From Kitasatospora aureofaciens (GTDB lineage: Bacteria > Actinomycetota > Actinomycetes > Streptomycetales > Streptomycetaceae): a DNA stretch of 64,000 nucleotides. The notes beneath the pieces were generated by a model. That model made no database searches, was not told where the DNA came from, and saw only the letters and a program-made list of their open reading frames with translations. The translations under genes were made by a program, and so were the position numbers. Below are positions 41,712 through 50,396 of the stretch, in pieces. Within the stretch, counting starts at the first letter, position 1; each line of letters starts with the position of its first letter. Where the stretch lies: NCBI RefSeq assembly GCF_001188955.3, contig NZ_JPRF03000087.1, forward strand, positions 237,087 through 301,086. The letters run 5' to 3'.

Positions 41712-43742
41712 TCAGTTCGTGGCCGCGGTCGGTGCGGGCGTCCACGGCTGGAGCTTGTTGGCGAGCCGGATCTCGTCCACGATCCGGCCGATGATGGTGG
41801 TGATGCCGAAGTCCTTCGGGGTGAACACGGCGGCGACGCCGGCGGCCTTGAGGGCCTCGCCGTCCGCTGCCGGGATGATGCCACCCACGATCACCGGGAC
41901 ATCCTCCACCCCGGCGCGGCGCAACCGCTTCAGGACGTCCGGCACCAGCTCGGAGTGGGCGCCGGAGAGGATGGACAGGCCCACGCAGTGCACGTCCTCC
42001 GCCACGGCGGCCGAGACGATCTGCTCCGGGGTGAGCCGGATGCCCTGGTAGACCACCTCGAAGCCGGCGTCGCGAGCACGGACGGCGATCTGCTCGGCGC
42101 CGTTCGAGTGCCCGTCCAGGCCGGGCTTGCCGACCAGCAGGCGCAGCTTGCCGGCGCCCAGCTCCTCGGCGGTGGCGGCGACGGCGGCGCGGACCTGCTC
42201 CAGCTCCCCGCCGGGCTCGGCGGCGACCGCGACGGGCGCGCCGCCCACGCCGGTGGGGGCGCGGTACTCGCCGAACACCTCGCGCAGGGCGAAGGACCAC
42301 TCGCCGGTGGTGACGCCGGCCCGGGCGCAGGCGAGGGTGGCCGGCACCAGGTTGGCCTCGGTGGCGGCGACGGCCTTGAGCTCGGCCAGCGCCCGCTGGG
42401 CGGCGGCCTCGTCGCGCTGGCCGCGCCAGGCCTCCAGGGCGGCGAGCACGGACTGCTCGGAGGCCGGGTCGACCACCATGATCGCGGTGTCCAGGTCGGC
42501 GGTGAGCGGGCTGGGCTCGGTGGTGTCGAAGCAGTTGACGCCGACGATCTTGTCCTCGCCGGACTCGATCCGGGCCCGGCGGGCGGCGTGCGAGGCGACC
42601 AGGTTGGACTTGAGGTAGCCGGACTCGACGGCCGGGATCACCCCGCCCATCTCCAGCACCTTGGCGATCTCCGCCTCGGCCCCCGCCAGCAGCGCGGCGG
42701 TCTTGGCCTCGACCACCTCGGAGCCGTTGAAGAGGTCGCCGTACTCCAGCAGGTCGGACTCGTACGCCAGCACCTGCTGGATCCGCAGCGACCACTGCTG
42801 GTCCCACGGGCGGGGCAGGCCGAGCGCCTCGTTCCAGGCGGGCAGCTGGACGGCACGGGCGCGGGCGTCCTTGGAGAGGGTGACGGCCAGCATCTCCAGG
42901 ACGATCCGCTGGACGTTGTTCTCCGGCTGGGCCTCGGTCAGGCCGAGCGAGTTGACCTGGACGCCGTAGCGGAACCGGCGCTGCTTCGGGTCGGTGACTC
43001 CGTACCGCTCCAGCGTGACCTTCTCCCAGAGCTGGGCGAAGGCGCGCATCTTGCACATCTCCTCGACGAAGCGCACGCCGGCGTTGACGAAGAAGGAGAT
43101 CCGGGCGACCACGTCGCCCATCCGTTCGGCGGGCACCTGCCCGGAGTCGCGGACGGCGTCGAGCACCGAGATGGCGGTGCACATCGCGTAGGCGATCTCC
43201 TGGACGGGCGTGGCCCCGGCCTCCTGGAGGTGGTAGCTGCAGATGTTGATCGGGTTCCACTTGGGGATGTGGCCGACCGTGTAGGCGATCATGTCGGTGA
43301 TCAGGCGCACCGACGGGCCGGGCGGGAAGACGTGCGTCCCGCGCGACAGGTACTCCTTGACGATGTCGTTCTGGGTGGTGCCGGTGAGCTTGGCGATGTC
43401 GGCGCCCTGCTCCTCGGCGACCACCTGGTAGAGCGCCAGCAGCCACATCGCGGTGGCGTTGATCGTCATGGAGGTGTTGGTCCGTTCGAGCGGGATGCCG
43501 TCGAACAGGGTGCGCATGTCGCCGACGTGCCCGACCGGGACGCCGACCCGGCCCACCTCGCCGCGGGCGAGGATGTGGTCGGAGTCGTAGCCGGTCTGGG
43601 TCGGCAGGTCGAAGGCGACGGACAGACCGGTCTGGCCCTTCGCCAGGTTCCGCCGGTATAGCGCGTTGGAGTCGCTCGCGGTGGAGTGGCCGGCGTAGGT
43701 GCGCATCAGCCAGGGGCGGTCGCGCTTCTGAGCCTCGGTCAT
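41712..43742 (-). CDS. meaA: Adenosylcobalamin-dependent ethylmalonyl-CoA mutase (MeaA)
   Basis: A 676-residue mutase. The N-terminal catalytic barrel (about 1-540) begins RPWLMRTYAGHSTASDSNA and contains AFDLPTQTGYDSDH. The C-terminal B12-binding domain has the DxHxxG motif in GLDGHSNGAEQ, followed by GLSILSGAHSELV and VPVIVGGIIP. It should convert (2R)-ethylmalonyl-CoA to (2S)-methylsuccinyl-CoA. ATG 43742 overlaps the ccr stop by one base (TGATG). The frame runs much further upstream, but that is antisense-like shadow of ccr. Confidence 0.95.
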   Translation of the reverse strand: MTEAQKRDRPWLMRTYAGHSTASDSNALYRRNLAKGQTGLSVAFDLPTQTGYDSDHILARGEVGRVGVPVGHVGDMRTLFDGIPLERTNTSMTINATAMWLLALYQVVAEEQGADIAKLTGTTQNDIVKEYLSRGTHVFPPGPSVRLITDMIAYTVGHIPKWNPINICSYHLQEAGATPVQEIAYAMCTAISVLDAVRDSGQVPAERMGDVVARISFFVNAGVRFVEEMCKMRAFAQLWEKVTLERYGVTDPKQRRFRYGVQVNSLGLTEAQPENNVQRIVLEMLAVTLSKDARARAVQLPAWNEALGLPRPWDQQWSLRIQQVLAYESDLLEYGDLFNGSEVVEAKTAALLAGAEAEIAKVLEMGGVIPAVESGYLKSNLVASHAARRARIESGEDKIVGVNCFDTTEPSPLTADLDTAIMVVDPASEQSVLAALEAWRGQRDEAAAQRALAELKAVAATEANLVPATLACARAGVTTGEWSFALREVFGEYRAPTGVGGAPVAVAAEPGGELEQVRAAVAATAEELGAGKLRLLVGKPGLDGHSNGAEQIAVRARDAGFEVVYQGIRLTPEQIVSAAVAEDVHCVGLSILSGAHSELVPDVLKRLRRAGVEDVPVIVGGIIPAADGEALKAAGVAAVFTPKDFGITTIIGRIVDEIRLANKLQPWTPAPTAATN

Positions 43743-45079
43743 CACACGTTCCTGAAGCGGTTGATGGCCGGAAGGTGCTTCTCGCGCAGTTCGTGGTCGC
43801 GGACGCCCAGGCCCTCCTCGGGGGCGAGGCACAGGACGCCGACCTTGCCCTGGTGCTTGTTGTGGTGGACGTCGAGGGCGGCCTGGCCGGTCTCCTCCAG
43901 GGTGTAGACCTTGGAGAGGGTCGGGTGGATCTTGCCCTTGGCGACGAGGCGGTTGGCTTCGAAGGCCTCGCGGTAGTTGGCGAAGTGGGAGCCGACGATG
44001 CGCTTGAGGGACATCCACAGGTAGCGGTTGTCGTACTGGTGCATGTAGCCGGAGGTGGAGGCGCAGGTGACGATGGTGCCGCCCTTGCGGGTGACGTAGA
44101 CGGAGGCGCCGAAGGTCTCGCGGCCGGGGTGTTCGAAGACGATGTCGACGTCCTCGCCGCCGGTGAACTCGCGGATCTTCGAGCCGAGGCGCTTCCACTC
44201 GCGGGGGTCCTGGTTGTTCTCGTCCTTCCAGAACTTGTAGCCCTCGGCGGAGCGGTCGATGATCGCCTCGGCGCCCATCGCGCGGCAGATGTCGGCCTTG
44301 GCCTCGCTGGAGACCACGCAGATCGGGGTGGCGCCGCCGGCCAGGGCGTACTGGGTGGCGTAGGAGCCCAGGCCGCCGCTGGCGCCCCAGATCAGGACGT
44401 TGTCGCCCTGCTTCATGCCGGCGCCGTTCTGCGAGACCAGCTGGCGGTAGGCGGTGGAGTTGACCAGGCCGGGGGAGGCGGCCTCCTCCCAGGTCAGGTG
44501 CTTCGGCTTGGGCAGCAGCTGGTTGGTCTTGACCAGGGCGATCTGGGCCAGGCCGCCGAAGTTGGTCTCGAAGCCCCAGATGCGCTGCTCCGGGTCCATC
44601 ATCGTGTCGTTGTGGCCGTCGGGGGACTCCAGCTCGACCGAGAGGCAGTGGGCGACGACCTCGTCGCCGGGCTTCCAGGCGTTGACGCCGGCGCCGGTCT
44701 GCAGCACCACGCCCGCGAGGTCGGAGCCCAGGACGTGGTACGGCAGGTCGTGGCGCTTGGTCAGCGGGGAGAGGCGGCCGTAGCGCTCCAGGAAGCCGAA
44801 GGTGGAGACCGGCTCGAAGATCGAGCTCCACACGGTGTTGTAGTTCACCGAGCTGGCCATGACGGCGACCAGGGCCTCGCCCGGGCCCAGCTCGGGCAGG
44901 GCCACCTCGTCGAGGTGAAGGGACTTGCGGGGGTCCTTGTCGCGGCTGTCGAGACCCGCGAACATCTGCTCCTCGTCCTTGTGGAGCGTGACCGCCCGGT
45001 AGGACTCGGGGAGCTTGAGCGCCGCGAAGTCCGCCGACGTGGCGTCGGAGCTGAGGATCGCGTCGAGGATTTCCTGCAT
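43742..45079 (-). CDS. ccr: Crotonyl-CoA carboxylase/reductase
   Basis: A 445-residue enoyl-reductase-family enzyme that reduces crotonyl-CoA with NADPH and fixes CO2 to give ethylmalonyl-CoA. The Rossmann block is NVLIWGASGGLGSYATQYAL. The residues reported to hold CO2 in the Kitasatospora setae enzyme occur here with the same numbering: N81 (VNYNTVW), F170-E171 (IWGFETN) and H365 (VGSHFAN). It is the first gene of the pathway operon and also supplies ethylmalonyl-CoA for polyketide synthesis in relatives. Confidence 0.97.
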   Translation of the reverse strand: MQEILDAILSSDATSADFAALKLPESYRAVTLHKDEEQMFAGLDSRDKDPRKSLHLDEVALPELGPGEALVAVMASSVNYNTVWSSIFEPVSTFGFLERYGRLSPLTKRHDLPYHVLGSDLAGVVLQTGAGVNAWKPGDEVVAHCLSVELESPDGHNDTMMDPEQRIWGFETNFGGLAQIALVKTNQLLPKPKHLTWEEAASPGLVNSTAYRQLVSQNGAGMKQGDNVLIWGASGGLGSYATQYALAGGATPICVVSSEAKADICRAMGAEAIIDRSAEGYKFWKDENNQDPREWKRLGSKIREFTGGEDVDIVFEHPGRETFGASVYVTRKGGTIVTCASTSGYMHQYDNRYLWMSLKRIVGSHFANYREAFEANRLVAKGKIHPTLSKVYTLEETGQAALDVHHNKHQGKVGVLCLAPEEGLGVRDHELREKHLPAINRFRNV

Positions 45080-45461
45080 GGCTGCCTCCGAAGGCGTACC
45101 TGTGTGAGGGTCACAGGGCGTCTGGGGGAGCCGGGAGCGGACACCGGCTTCGCTGAGGTGGGTGGTTGGTGGTCAGGCGGGCGCCCGGGGTGGTTCGGGC
45201 GGATCCGGCACTGCTTGGTCTGGCACAGCTCCCGGGGTGTGGGAACGCCGGCCGACGGCGCGCCGAGGTGGGGAGCCGCGGCGCCGCGACTGGTGAGTAA
45301 CAAGGTAGTGGCACCCTGTGCCACTCGTAAAGACACCGGGTGCCAGGAATTCCGACGCTCCGGAAGGGCGCCGAACGCGCGTGGTGCGGGTGTGCCGAGG
45401 GCCCGCGCCGGCGATCCAGCGCGGGCCCTCGTTCTGCCGCTGACCTGCTGTTTAATTGGGC
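45080..45461. other. ccr leader and promoter region
   Basis: This 382-bp gap has no gene. The ccr ATG at 45079 follows a roughly 220-nt leader from the probable promoter at 45302-45331. No riboswitch fold is apparent in the leader. The promoter and operators are listed separately. Confidence 0.6.
45302..45345 (-). promoter_or_regulatory. ccr promoter with TetR-type operators O1 and O2
   Basis: On the minus strand TTTACG (45326-45331) and TACCTT (45302-45307) are weak -35 and -10 boxes 18 bp apart. The 19-bp perfect palindrome AGTGGCAC-CCT-GTGCCACT (45307-45325) fills that spacer. A degraded second copy (45331-45345, one mismatch in the core) is centred 22 bp away. A tetR gene lies just upstream, so repression by promoter occlusion is likely. 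The promoter call is inferred from sequence only. Confidence 0.6.
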
Positions 45462-46382
45462 TCAGGCGTCCCGGGTGCCGCTCAGCGCGGCCCGGATGCT
45501 GTCCACCACGACGTCCAGCGGAGCGTCCGTCCGGGCGACTGTGATGAGCACCTCACCTCCGGGGCTGGCACTCAGTGCGCTCTCCGCCACCCCGTCCCCA
45601 GGCATCCCACTGGCACCCGGTGCCACCACCGGGCCCCGGCGTCTGGCACCCGGCGTGCTGGCGGCCCAGAAGGTCCGCCGGATCACCTCGAAGGAGTGTT
45701 CCAGCTGCGCCTCCACGTCACCCCGGCCGCCGGCCCGCAGCCAGCGCCGCAGCACGTGGTTGTGCGCCGCCACGACCGCCGCCGCCGACACCTCGGCCAG
45801 CATCGAGTCGTCCTCGCCGCCGCGCTGCCAGCCCGACGGGATGGGCTCGCCGGTGTCGAACCGGCCCAGCAGGTAACGGGTGAACAGCCGCTCGTACCGG
45901 GCCACCACGGCGATCTCCCGCTCGCGCAGCGCCGGGACCTGACGGATCAGCTGGTACCGCGCGACCGACACGCCCGGGGTGGAGGCGTACATCCGCAGCA
46001 CCTCCTTGATGCCGCGGCAGACCACGTCCAGCGGGTGCTCCTCGGGCTCGGCGCTGGCCAGCAGGTCGGCCACCCGGACGAGGGTGTCGTCGTGGTCGGG
46101 GAAGATCGCCTCCTCCTTCGACCGGAAGTACCGGAAGAAGGTGCGCCGGGCCACCCCGGCGGCCGCGGCGATCTGGTCGACCGTGGTCTCCTCGTAGCCC
46201 TGCGAGGCGAACAGCTCCATCGCCGCCGCGGCCAGGTCCTGGCGCATCTGCTGACGCTGCGCCGCCGCCCGGCGGCTGCCCGGCCCCGCCTCCGGCGCGG
46301 CGCCCCCGGACGGGCCGGCCGTCCGGTCGGTGCCGCGCGGTCCGGCGGAGTGCTGCGGGGAGGCTGACTGAACCCGATCCAT
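45462..46382 (-). CDS. TetR-family regulator of the ethylmalonyl-CoA operon
   Basis: A 306-residue regulator. About 45 disordered residues precede the helix-turn-helix MRQDLAAAAMELFASQGYEE, TTVDQIAAAAGVARRTFFRY, FRSKEEAIFP. The ligand domain follows, and the C-terminal 60 residues are again Pro/Gly/Ala-rich. It lies directly upstream of ccr in the same direction, and the TGGCACnnnGTGCCA palindrome in the gap is its likely site. The same palindrome also occurs once inside the 3' part of this gene (45611-45625). An acyl-CoA ligand is plausible. Confidence 0.85.
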   Translation of the reverse strand: MDRVQSASPQHSAGPRGTDRTAGPSGGAAPEAGPGSRRAAAQRQQMRQDLAAAAMELFASQGYEETTVDQIAAAAGVARRTFFRYFRSKEEAIFPDHDDTLVRVADLLASAEPEEHPLDVVCRGIKEVLRMYASTPGVSVARYQLIRQVPALREREIAVVARYERLFTRYLLGRFDTGEPIPSGWQRGGEDDSMLAEVSAAAVVAAHNHVLRRWLRAGGRGDVEAQLEHSFEVIRRTFWAASTPGARRRGPVVAPGASGMPGDGVAESALSASPGGEVLITVARTDAPLDVVVDSIRAALSGTRDA

Positions 46383-46439
46383 GCCCGGAACGCTACACGG
46401 CCCGGGCTGCGCGCCCGCCGCCCTTCCCCGGCGCACCGG

Positions 46440-46458
46440 CGTGACCGGACCGGTCACG
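46440..46458. promoter_or_regulatory. 19-bp palindrome upstream of tetR
   Basis: CGTGACCGG and its reverse complement flank a single central A. The palindrome lies 58 bp upstream of the tetR start, in the gap after the hydroxyacyl-CoA dehydrogenase gene. It could be an autoregulatory operator or a compact terminator; it differs from the ccr operator. Confidence 0.35.
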
Positions 46459-46612
46459 GCCGGTCTGGGCCAGCGGGCGGACACCGCGCCCGGCGTCCAG
46501 GCGGGGCGCGCGGCGGACCCGGAGCCGTACGCGGCGCCGCCGTTGCCCGGGGCGCCGCCCGGCCCCGCCGCCGGGTCGTACGGCAGCTGCCCGCCCCCGG
46601 CCCGTGCCGTGG

Positions 46613-48388
46613 TCACCGGCGCGCGTGGTCGCGGAAGCCGCGGCCGGTCTTGCGGCCCAGGCAGCCCGCCGCCACCAGGTGCTCCAGCAGCGGCGCGGCG
46701 GCCAGGCCCGGCTCGCGGAACTCCTGGTGCAGCACCTGCTCGATGGTCAGCGAGACGTCCAGGCCGACCACGTCCAGCAGCTCGAAGGGGCCCATCGGGT
46801 AGCCGCAGCCCAGCTTCATCGCGGTGTCGATGTCGTCCACCGTCGCGTAGTGCTCCTGGAGCATCCGAACCGCGTCGTTTAGGTACGGGAACAGCAGCGC
46901 GTTGACGATGAAACCGGCCCGGTCGCCGCACTCCACCGGGTGCTTGCGCACCTTCGCGGTCAGCTCCAGCACCGTCGCGGTGACGTCCGGGGCGGTCAGC
47001 ACGGTGGAGACCACCTCGACCAGCTTCATCGCCGGGGCCGGGTTGAAGAAGTGCATGCCGATCACGTCCTGCGGCCGCGAGGTGGCGGTCGCGCAGCTGA
47101 TCACCGGCAGCGAGGAGGTGGTGGTGGCGAGCACCGCGCCCGGCCGGACGATCTTGTCCAGGATGGCGAACAGCTCCCGCTTGACCGCCAGGTCCTCGGC
47201 GACCGCCTCGACCACCAGGTCCACCTCGGCCAGTTCGGAGTACTGGCCGACCGGGGTGACCAGCGCCAGCGCGGCGTCCCGCTGGTCCCCGCTCAGCCGG
47301 CCCTTGGTGACCGAGCGCTCCAGCGACCTCGCGAGCTGCGCCTTGGCCCGGTCGGCCTTCTCCTGGCTGCGGGCGGCCAGCAGCACCGGGTGCCCGGCCT
47401 TGGCGAACACCTCGGCGATGCCGGTGGCCATCGTGCCGGAGCCGCAGACCCCGACCGTGTGCACGGCGCGGCCGGGCACCTTGGCGCGGGCCGGTCCGGT
47501 CGCCGCGTCCACGGCCCTGGACGAGCCCGGCGCCTCGTAGGTGTAGAAGCCGCGGCCGGACTTGCGGCCCAGCAGCCCGGCCGAGACCAGCTGGCCGAGG
47601 ATCGGCGCGGGAGCGTGCAGCTTGTCGCGGGACTGCTCGTACATCGCCTCCAGCACGGTGCGCGCGGTGTCGACGCCGATCAGGTCCAGCAGCGCCAGCG
47701 GGCCCATCGGCAGCCCGCAGCCGAGCCGCATCGCGGCGTCGATGTCCTCCCGGGAGGCGTACTTGGACTCGTACATCGCGGCGGCCTGGTTCAGGTACGC
47801 GAACAGCAGGCCGTTCACCACGAACCCGGCCCGGTCCCCGGCCGCCACCGGCTCCTTGCCCAGGTCCCGGGCGAAGGCGGCGGCGTCCTCGGCCGTCTGC
47901 GGGGAGGTCAGCACGGTGCGCACCACCTCGACCAGCTTCATGGTGTGCACCGGGTTGAAGAAGTGCAGGCCGAGCACCCGCTCCGGACGGGCGGTCGCGG
48001 CCGCGATCCGGGTCACCGACAGGGCGGTGGTGCCGGTGGCCAGCACCGTGCCCTCGGGGCAGATCCGGTCCAGCTCGGCGAAGACCTCCCGCTTCAGCTC
48101 CAGCTGCTCGGGGACCTCCTCGATCACCAGGTCCGCCTCGGCGGCGGCCGTCAGCGCGTGCCCGACCGTGATCCGGGCCAGCAGCGCGGTGCGCTCCGCG
48201 GCGGTGATCCGCTCCCGGTCGACCGCGTGCGCGGTCGCCTCCTCGATCCGGGCCAGTGCCCGGGCGGCCGAGTCCTCGGTGGCCTCGATGCCGATCACCC
48301 GGCGGCCGCTCCTGGCGACCGCGACCGCGACGCCGGTACCCATCGTGCCGAGGCCGACGACGGCCACGGTGGGGAAGGGACGCTCCAT
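46613..48388 (-). CDS. Duplicated 3-hydroxyacyl-CoA dehydrogenase
   Basis: A 591-residue protein made of two complete 3-hydroxyacyl-CoA dehydrogenase modules in tandem. The first NAD-binding motif is VAVVGLGTMGTGVAV (about residue 9); the second is VGVCGSGTMATGIAE (about 318). The paired HFFNPVHTMKLVEVV and HFFNPAPAMKLVEVV blocks carry the catalytic His, and both C-terminal domains have CG-PMGP motifs. It should oxidise or reduce 3-hydroxyacyl-CoA, for example 3-hydroxybutyryl-CoA, feeding crotonyl-CoA to the ethylmalonyl-CoA pathway. ATG 48388 has AGGAG 8 nt upstream. Confidence 0.9.
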   Translation of the reverse strand: MERPFPTVAVVGLGTMGTGVAVAVARSGRRVIGIEATEDSAARALARIEEATAHAVDRERITAAERTALLARITVGHALTAAAEADLVIEEVPEQLELKREVFAELDRICPEGTVLATGTTALSVTRIAAATARPERVLGLHFFNPVHTMKLVEVVRTVLTSPQTAEDAAAFARDLGKEPVAAGDRAGFVVNGLLFAYLNQAAAMYESKYASREDIDAAMRLGCGLPMGPLALLDLIGVDTARTVLEAMYEQSRDKLHAPAPILGQLVSAGLLGRKSGRGFYTYEAPGSSRAVDAATGPARAKVPGRAVHTVGVCGSGTMATGIAEVFAKAGHPVLLAARSQEKADRAKAQLARSLERSVTKGRLSGDQRDAALALVTPVGQYSELAEVDLVVEAVAEDLAVKRELFAILDKIVRPGAVLATTTSSLPVISCATATSRPQDVIGMHFFNPAPAMKLVEVVSTVLTAPDVTATVLELTAKVRKHPVECGDRAGFIVNALLFPYLNDAVRMLQEHYATVDDIDTAMKLGCGYPMGPFELLDVVGLDVSLTIEQVLHQEFREPGLAAAPLLEHLVAAGCLGRKTGRGFRDHARR

Positions 48389-48941
48389 GTCCTGACTCCT
48401 AGTCATGAAGGGCCCGCGCGTGCTCCGACGGGCGGGCCACCGCGCCCGTCGGCGAAACGGGGGCGGCCGCCGCCGGAGGAGGGTCCACGCGCGGGGGCTT
48501 GGGGAGATGACGGGTCCGGCAACCCGGCGTCGGCCGGTCCGCTCCGGCCGAACTGCGGGGTGTGCCGTGGTACTCAGGCGCTCGAAGGTGAAGGAAGCGA
48601 CGCTGATACGAGGAGGGAAACCCGGCCCGCCGCGGTTCGCGGCACCGGCCGGTGAAGACGCACCGCGCGGGTGCCGCAGACACGGCGACCGCGACCTCCC
48701 GCCGGTGCGGCTCCCGAAGCCCGGCGGTGGTGCGTGCGGCCACTGTAGCGAAGCTACTCGCCGGTAGGAAGGGGGCGGGGCGGAAAACCGAACGCCCTGG
48801 GGCGGATCACCGCAGGGGAGTCGGTGGCCCGCGCCGCGCCGAGCAGTGGCTCCCCCAACGAGTGAACGGGCGGACGGGCGTCCGTTTGTTCCACTCGATA
48901 GGGGAGTTACCGGCACCCCGTCGGCGGGGCAGCATGGTGGC
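48389..48941. other. Divergent intergenic region with palindromes
   Basis: A 553-bp gap between two divergent genes with no credible coding frame. It contains GTAGC-GAA-GCTAC (48745-48757) partly overlapped by TACTCGCCGGTA (48754-48765), both symmetric and suited to an operator. The stretch 48880-48905 (GTCCGTTTGTTCCACTCGATA) is the most AT-rich part and may hold the promoter of the glutamine-synthetase-like gene. Confidence 0.5.
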
Positions 48942-50393
48942 ATGGGCACCGTCACCGCCTCCCAGGCCGCCGACCCCGCCGAGCCGTCCGGCCCCGGCGC
49001 GTCCGAGGCCGCCCTCGCGGCCGCCGTCGCGCTGTCCCCGCGGGCCGAGCGCGCCGCACGGGCCCAGGAGGCGGTCGACCGGTTGCGCACCGCCGCCGTC
49101 GAGGCGGTGGCCGTCACCTGGGTGGACAACGCCGGCATCACCCGGGTCAAGGCCGTGCCGCTCAGCGGCCTGGTGCACGCGGCCGAGTGGGGCGTCGGCA
49201 CCGCGCCCTGCTTCGACGTGTTCCTCGCCGACGACGCCATCACCACCAGCCCGGTCATCGGCGGCCCCACCGGGGACCTCAGGCTCTACCCCGACCTCGA
49301 CCGGCTCGTCCCGCTGGCCGCCCAGCCCGGTTGGGCCTGGGCCCCGGGGGACCGCCACACCCAGGACGGCGTCCCGCACCCCGGCTGCCAACGGCTGTTC
49401 GCCCGCCGGATGGAGGCCGCGGCCGCCGCCCGCGGGCTGAGCCTCAAGGCCGGCATCGAGGTGGAGTGGGTGGTCGCCCTGGCCGGCCCCCCGAACGAGC
49501 CGCCGCAGTACCCGACGCACGGCCCCGCCTACGGCATGCACCGGCTCACCGACCTCTCCGACTACCTGCGGGACGTCGTGCGCGCCCTCGGCGAACAGGG
49601 GCTCGGCGTGCTGCAGATCCACCCCGAGTACGCCCCGGGCCAGTTCGAGGTCTCGGTCGCCCCCGAGGGCCCGGTCGGCGCCGCCGACACCTCCGTCCTG
49701 GTCCGGCAGACCGTCCGCGCCGTCTCCGCCAAGTACGGCCTGCGGACGTCCTTCGCCCCCGTGGTCGAGCCCGACGGGGTCGGCAACGGCGGGCACCTGC
49801 ACCTCAGCCTCTGGCGGGACGGCCGCAACCTCGGCCACGGCGGCTCCGGTCCGCACGGGCTGACGGCCGAGGCCGAGGGCTTCCTCGCCGGGGTGCTCCA
49901 GGCGCTGCCCGAACTCCTGGTGCTGGGCTGCTCCAGCCCCGCCGGGTACCTGCGGCTGGTGCCCTCGCACTGGGCCGGGGCGTACCAGTGCTGGGGCCTG
50001 GAGAACCGTGAGGCCGCGCTGCGCCTGGTCACCGGCTCCACCGGGGAGCGGGCCGCCACCGCGAACGCCGAGGTCAAGTGCTTTGACGCGAGCGCCAACC
50101 CGTACCTGGCGGTCGGCGCGGTGATCGCCGCCGGCCTCGCCGGGCTGGAGCAACGCCACGTGCTGCCCCCCGAGTTCACCGGTGATCCGGCCGCCGCCGA
50201 GCCCGGAACGGTGCCCCGACTGCCGCAGGGCCCGGCCGAGGCGATCGCCGCGTACGAGCGCTCGGCGGTGCTGCGCGGGGCGCTCGGCGAGCCGCTCCAC
50301 CAGGCCGTGCTGGCGGTGCGCCGGGCCGAGGCCGAGCAGTACGCGGACGCCGGCCCCGAGGAGTTGGTCGCGGCGACGCGCTGGAGGTACTGA
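48942..50393 (+). CDS. Glutamine synthetase-like protein (FluG C-terminal type)
   Basis: A 483-residue member of the GSI superfamily, not a housekeeping GlnA. The beta-grasp region has VAVTWVDNAGITRVKAVP. The catalytic domain has GIEVEWVV, LQIHPEYAPGQFEVSVAP, GNGGHLHLSLWRDG and CWGLENREAALRLV, ending EVKCFDASANPYLAVG. The adenylylation tyrosine region of GlnA is not evident. Relatives ligate amines such as polyamines or aromatic amines to glutamate. The next gene, 3 bp downstream, encodes the amidohydrolase half found fused to this domain in fungal FluG. Confidence 0.85.
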   Translation: MGTVTASQAADPAEPSGPGASEAALAAAVALSPRAERAARAQEAVDRLRTAAVEAVAVTWVDNAGITRVKAVPLSGLVHAAEWGVGTAPCFDVFLADDAITTSPVIGGPTGDLRLYPDLDRLVPLAAQPGWAWAPGDRHTQDGVPHPGCQRLFARRMEAAAAARGLSLKAGIEVEWVVALAGPPNEPPQYPTHGPAYGMHRLTDLSDYLRDVVRALGEQGLGVLQIHPEYAPGQFEVSVAPEGPVGAADTSVLVRQTVRAVSAKYGLRTSFAPVVEPDGVGNGGHLHLSLWRDGRNLGHGGSGPHGLTAEAEGFLAGVLQALPELLVLGCSSPAGYLRLVPSHWAGAYQCWGLENREAALRLVTGSTGERAATANAEVKCFDASANPYLAVGAVIAAGLAGLEQRHVLPPEFTGDPAAAEPGTVPRLPQGPAEAIAAYERSAVLRGALGEPLHQAVLAVRRAEAEQYADAGPEELVAATRWRY

Positions 50394-50396
50394 CCG

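Noticed and set aside
41712..44831. A 1039-codon frame suggesting a fused mutase
   Set aside because: The first 360 codons are a shadow of ccr. The mutase starts at 43742 with a normal N-terminus.
45611..45625. TGGCACCCGGTGCCA inside tetR as a separate promoter operator
   Set aside because: It is coding sequence near the 3' end with no promoter beside it. It is kept only as a possible secondary site for looping.
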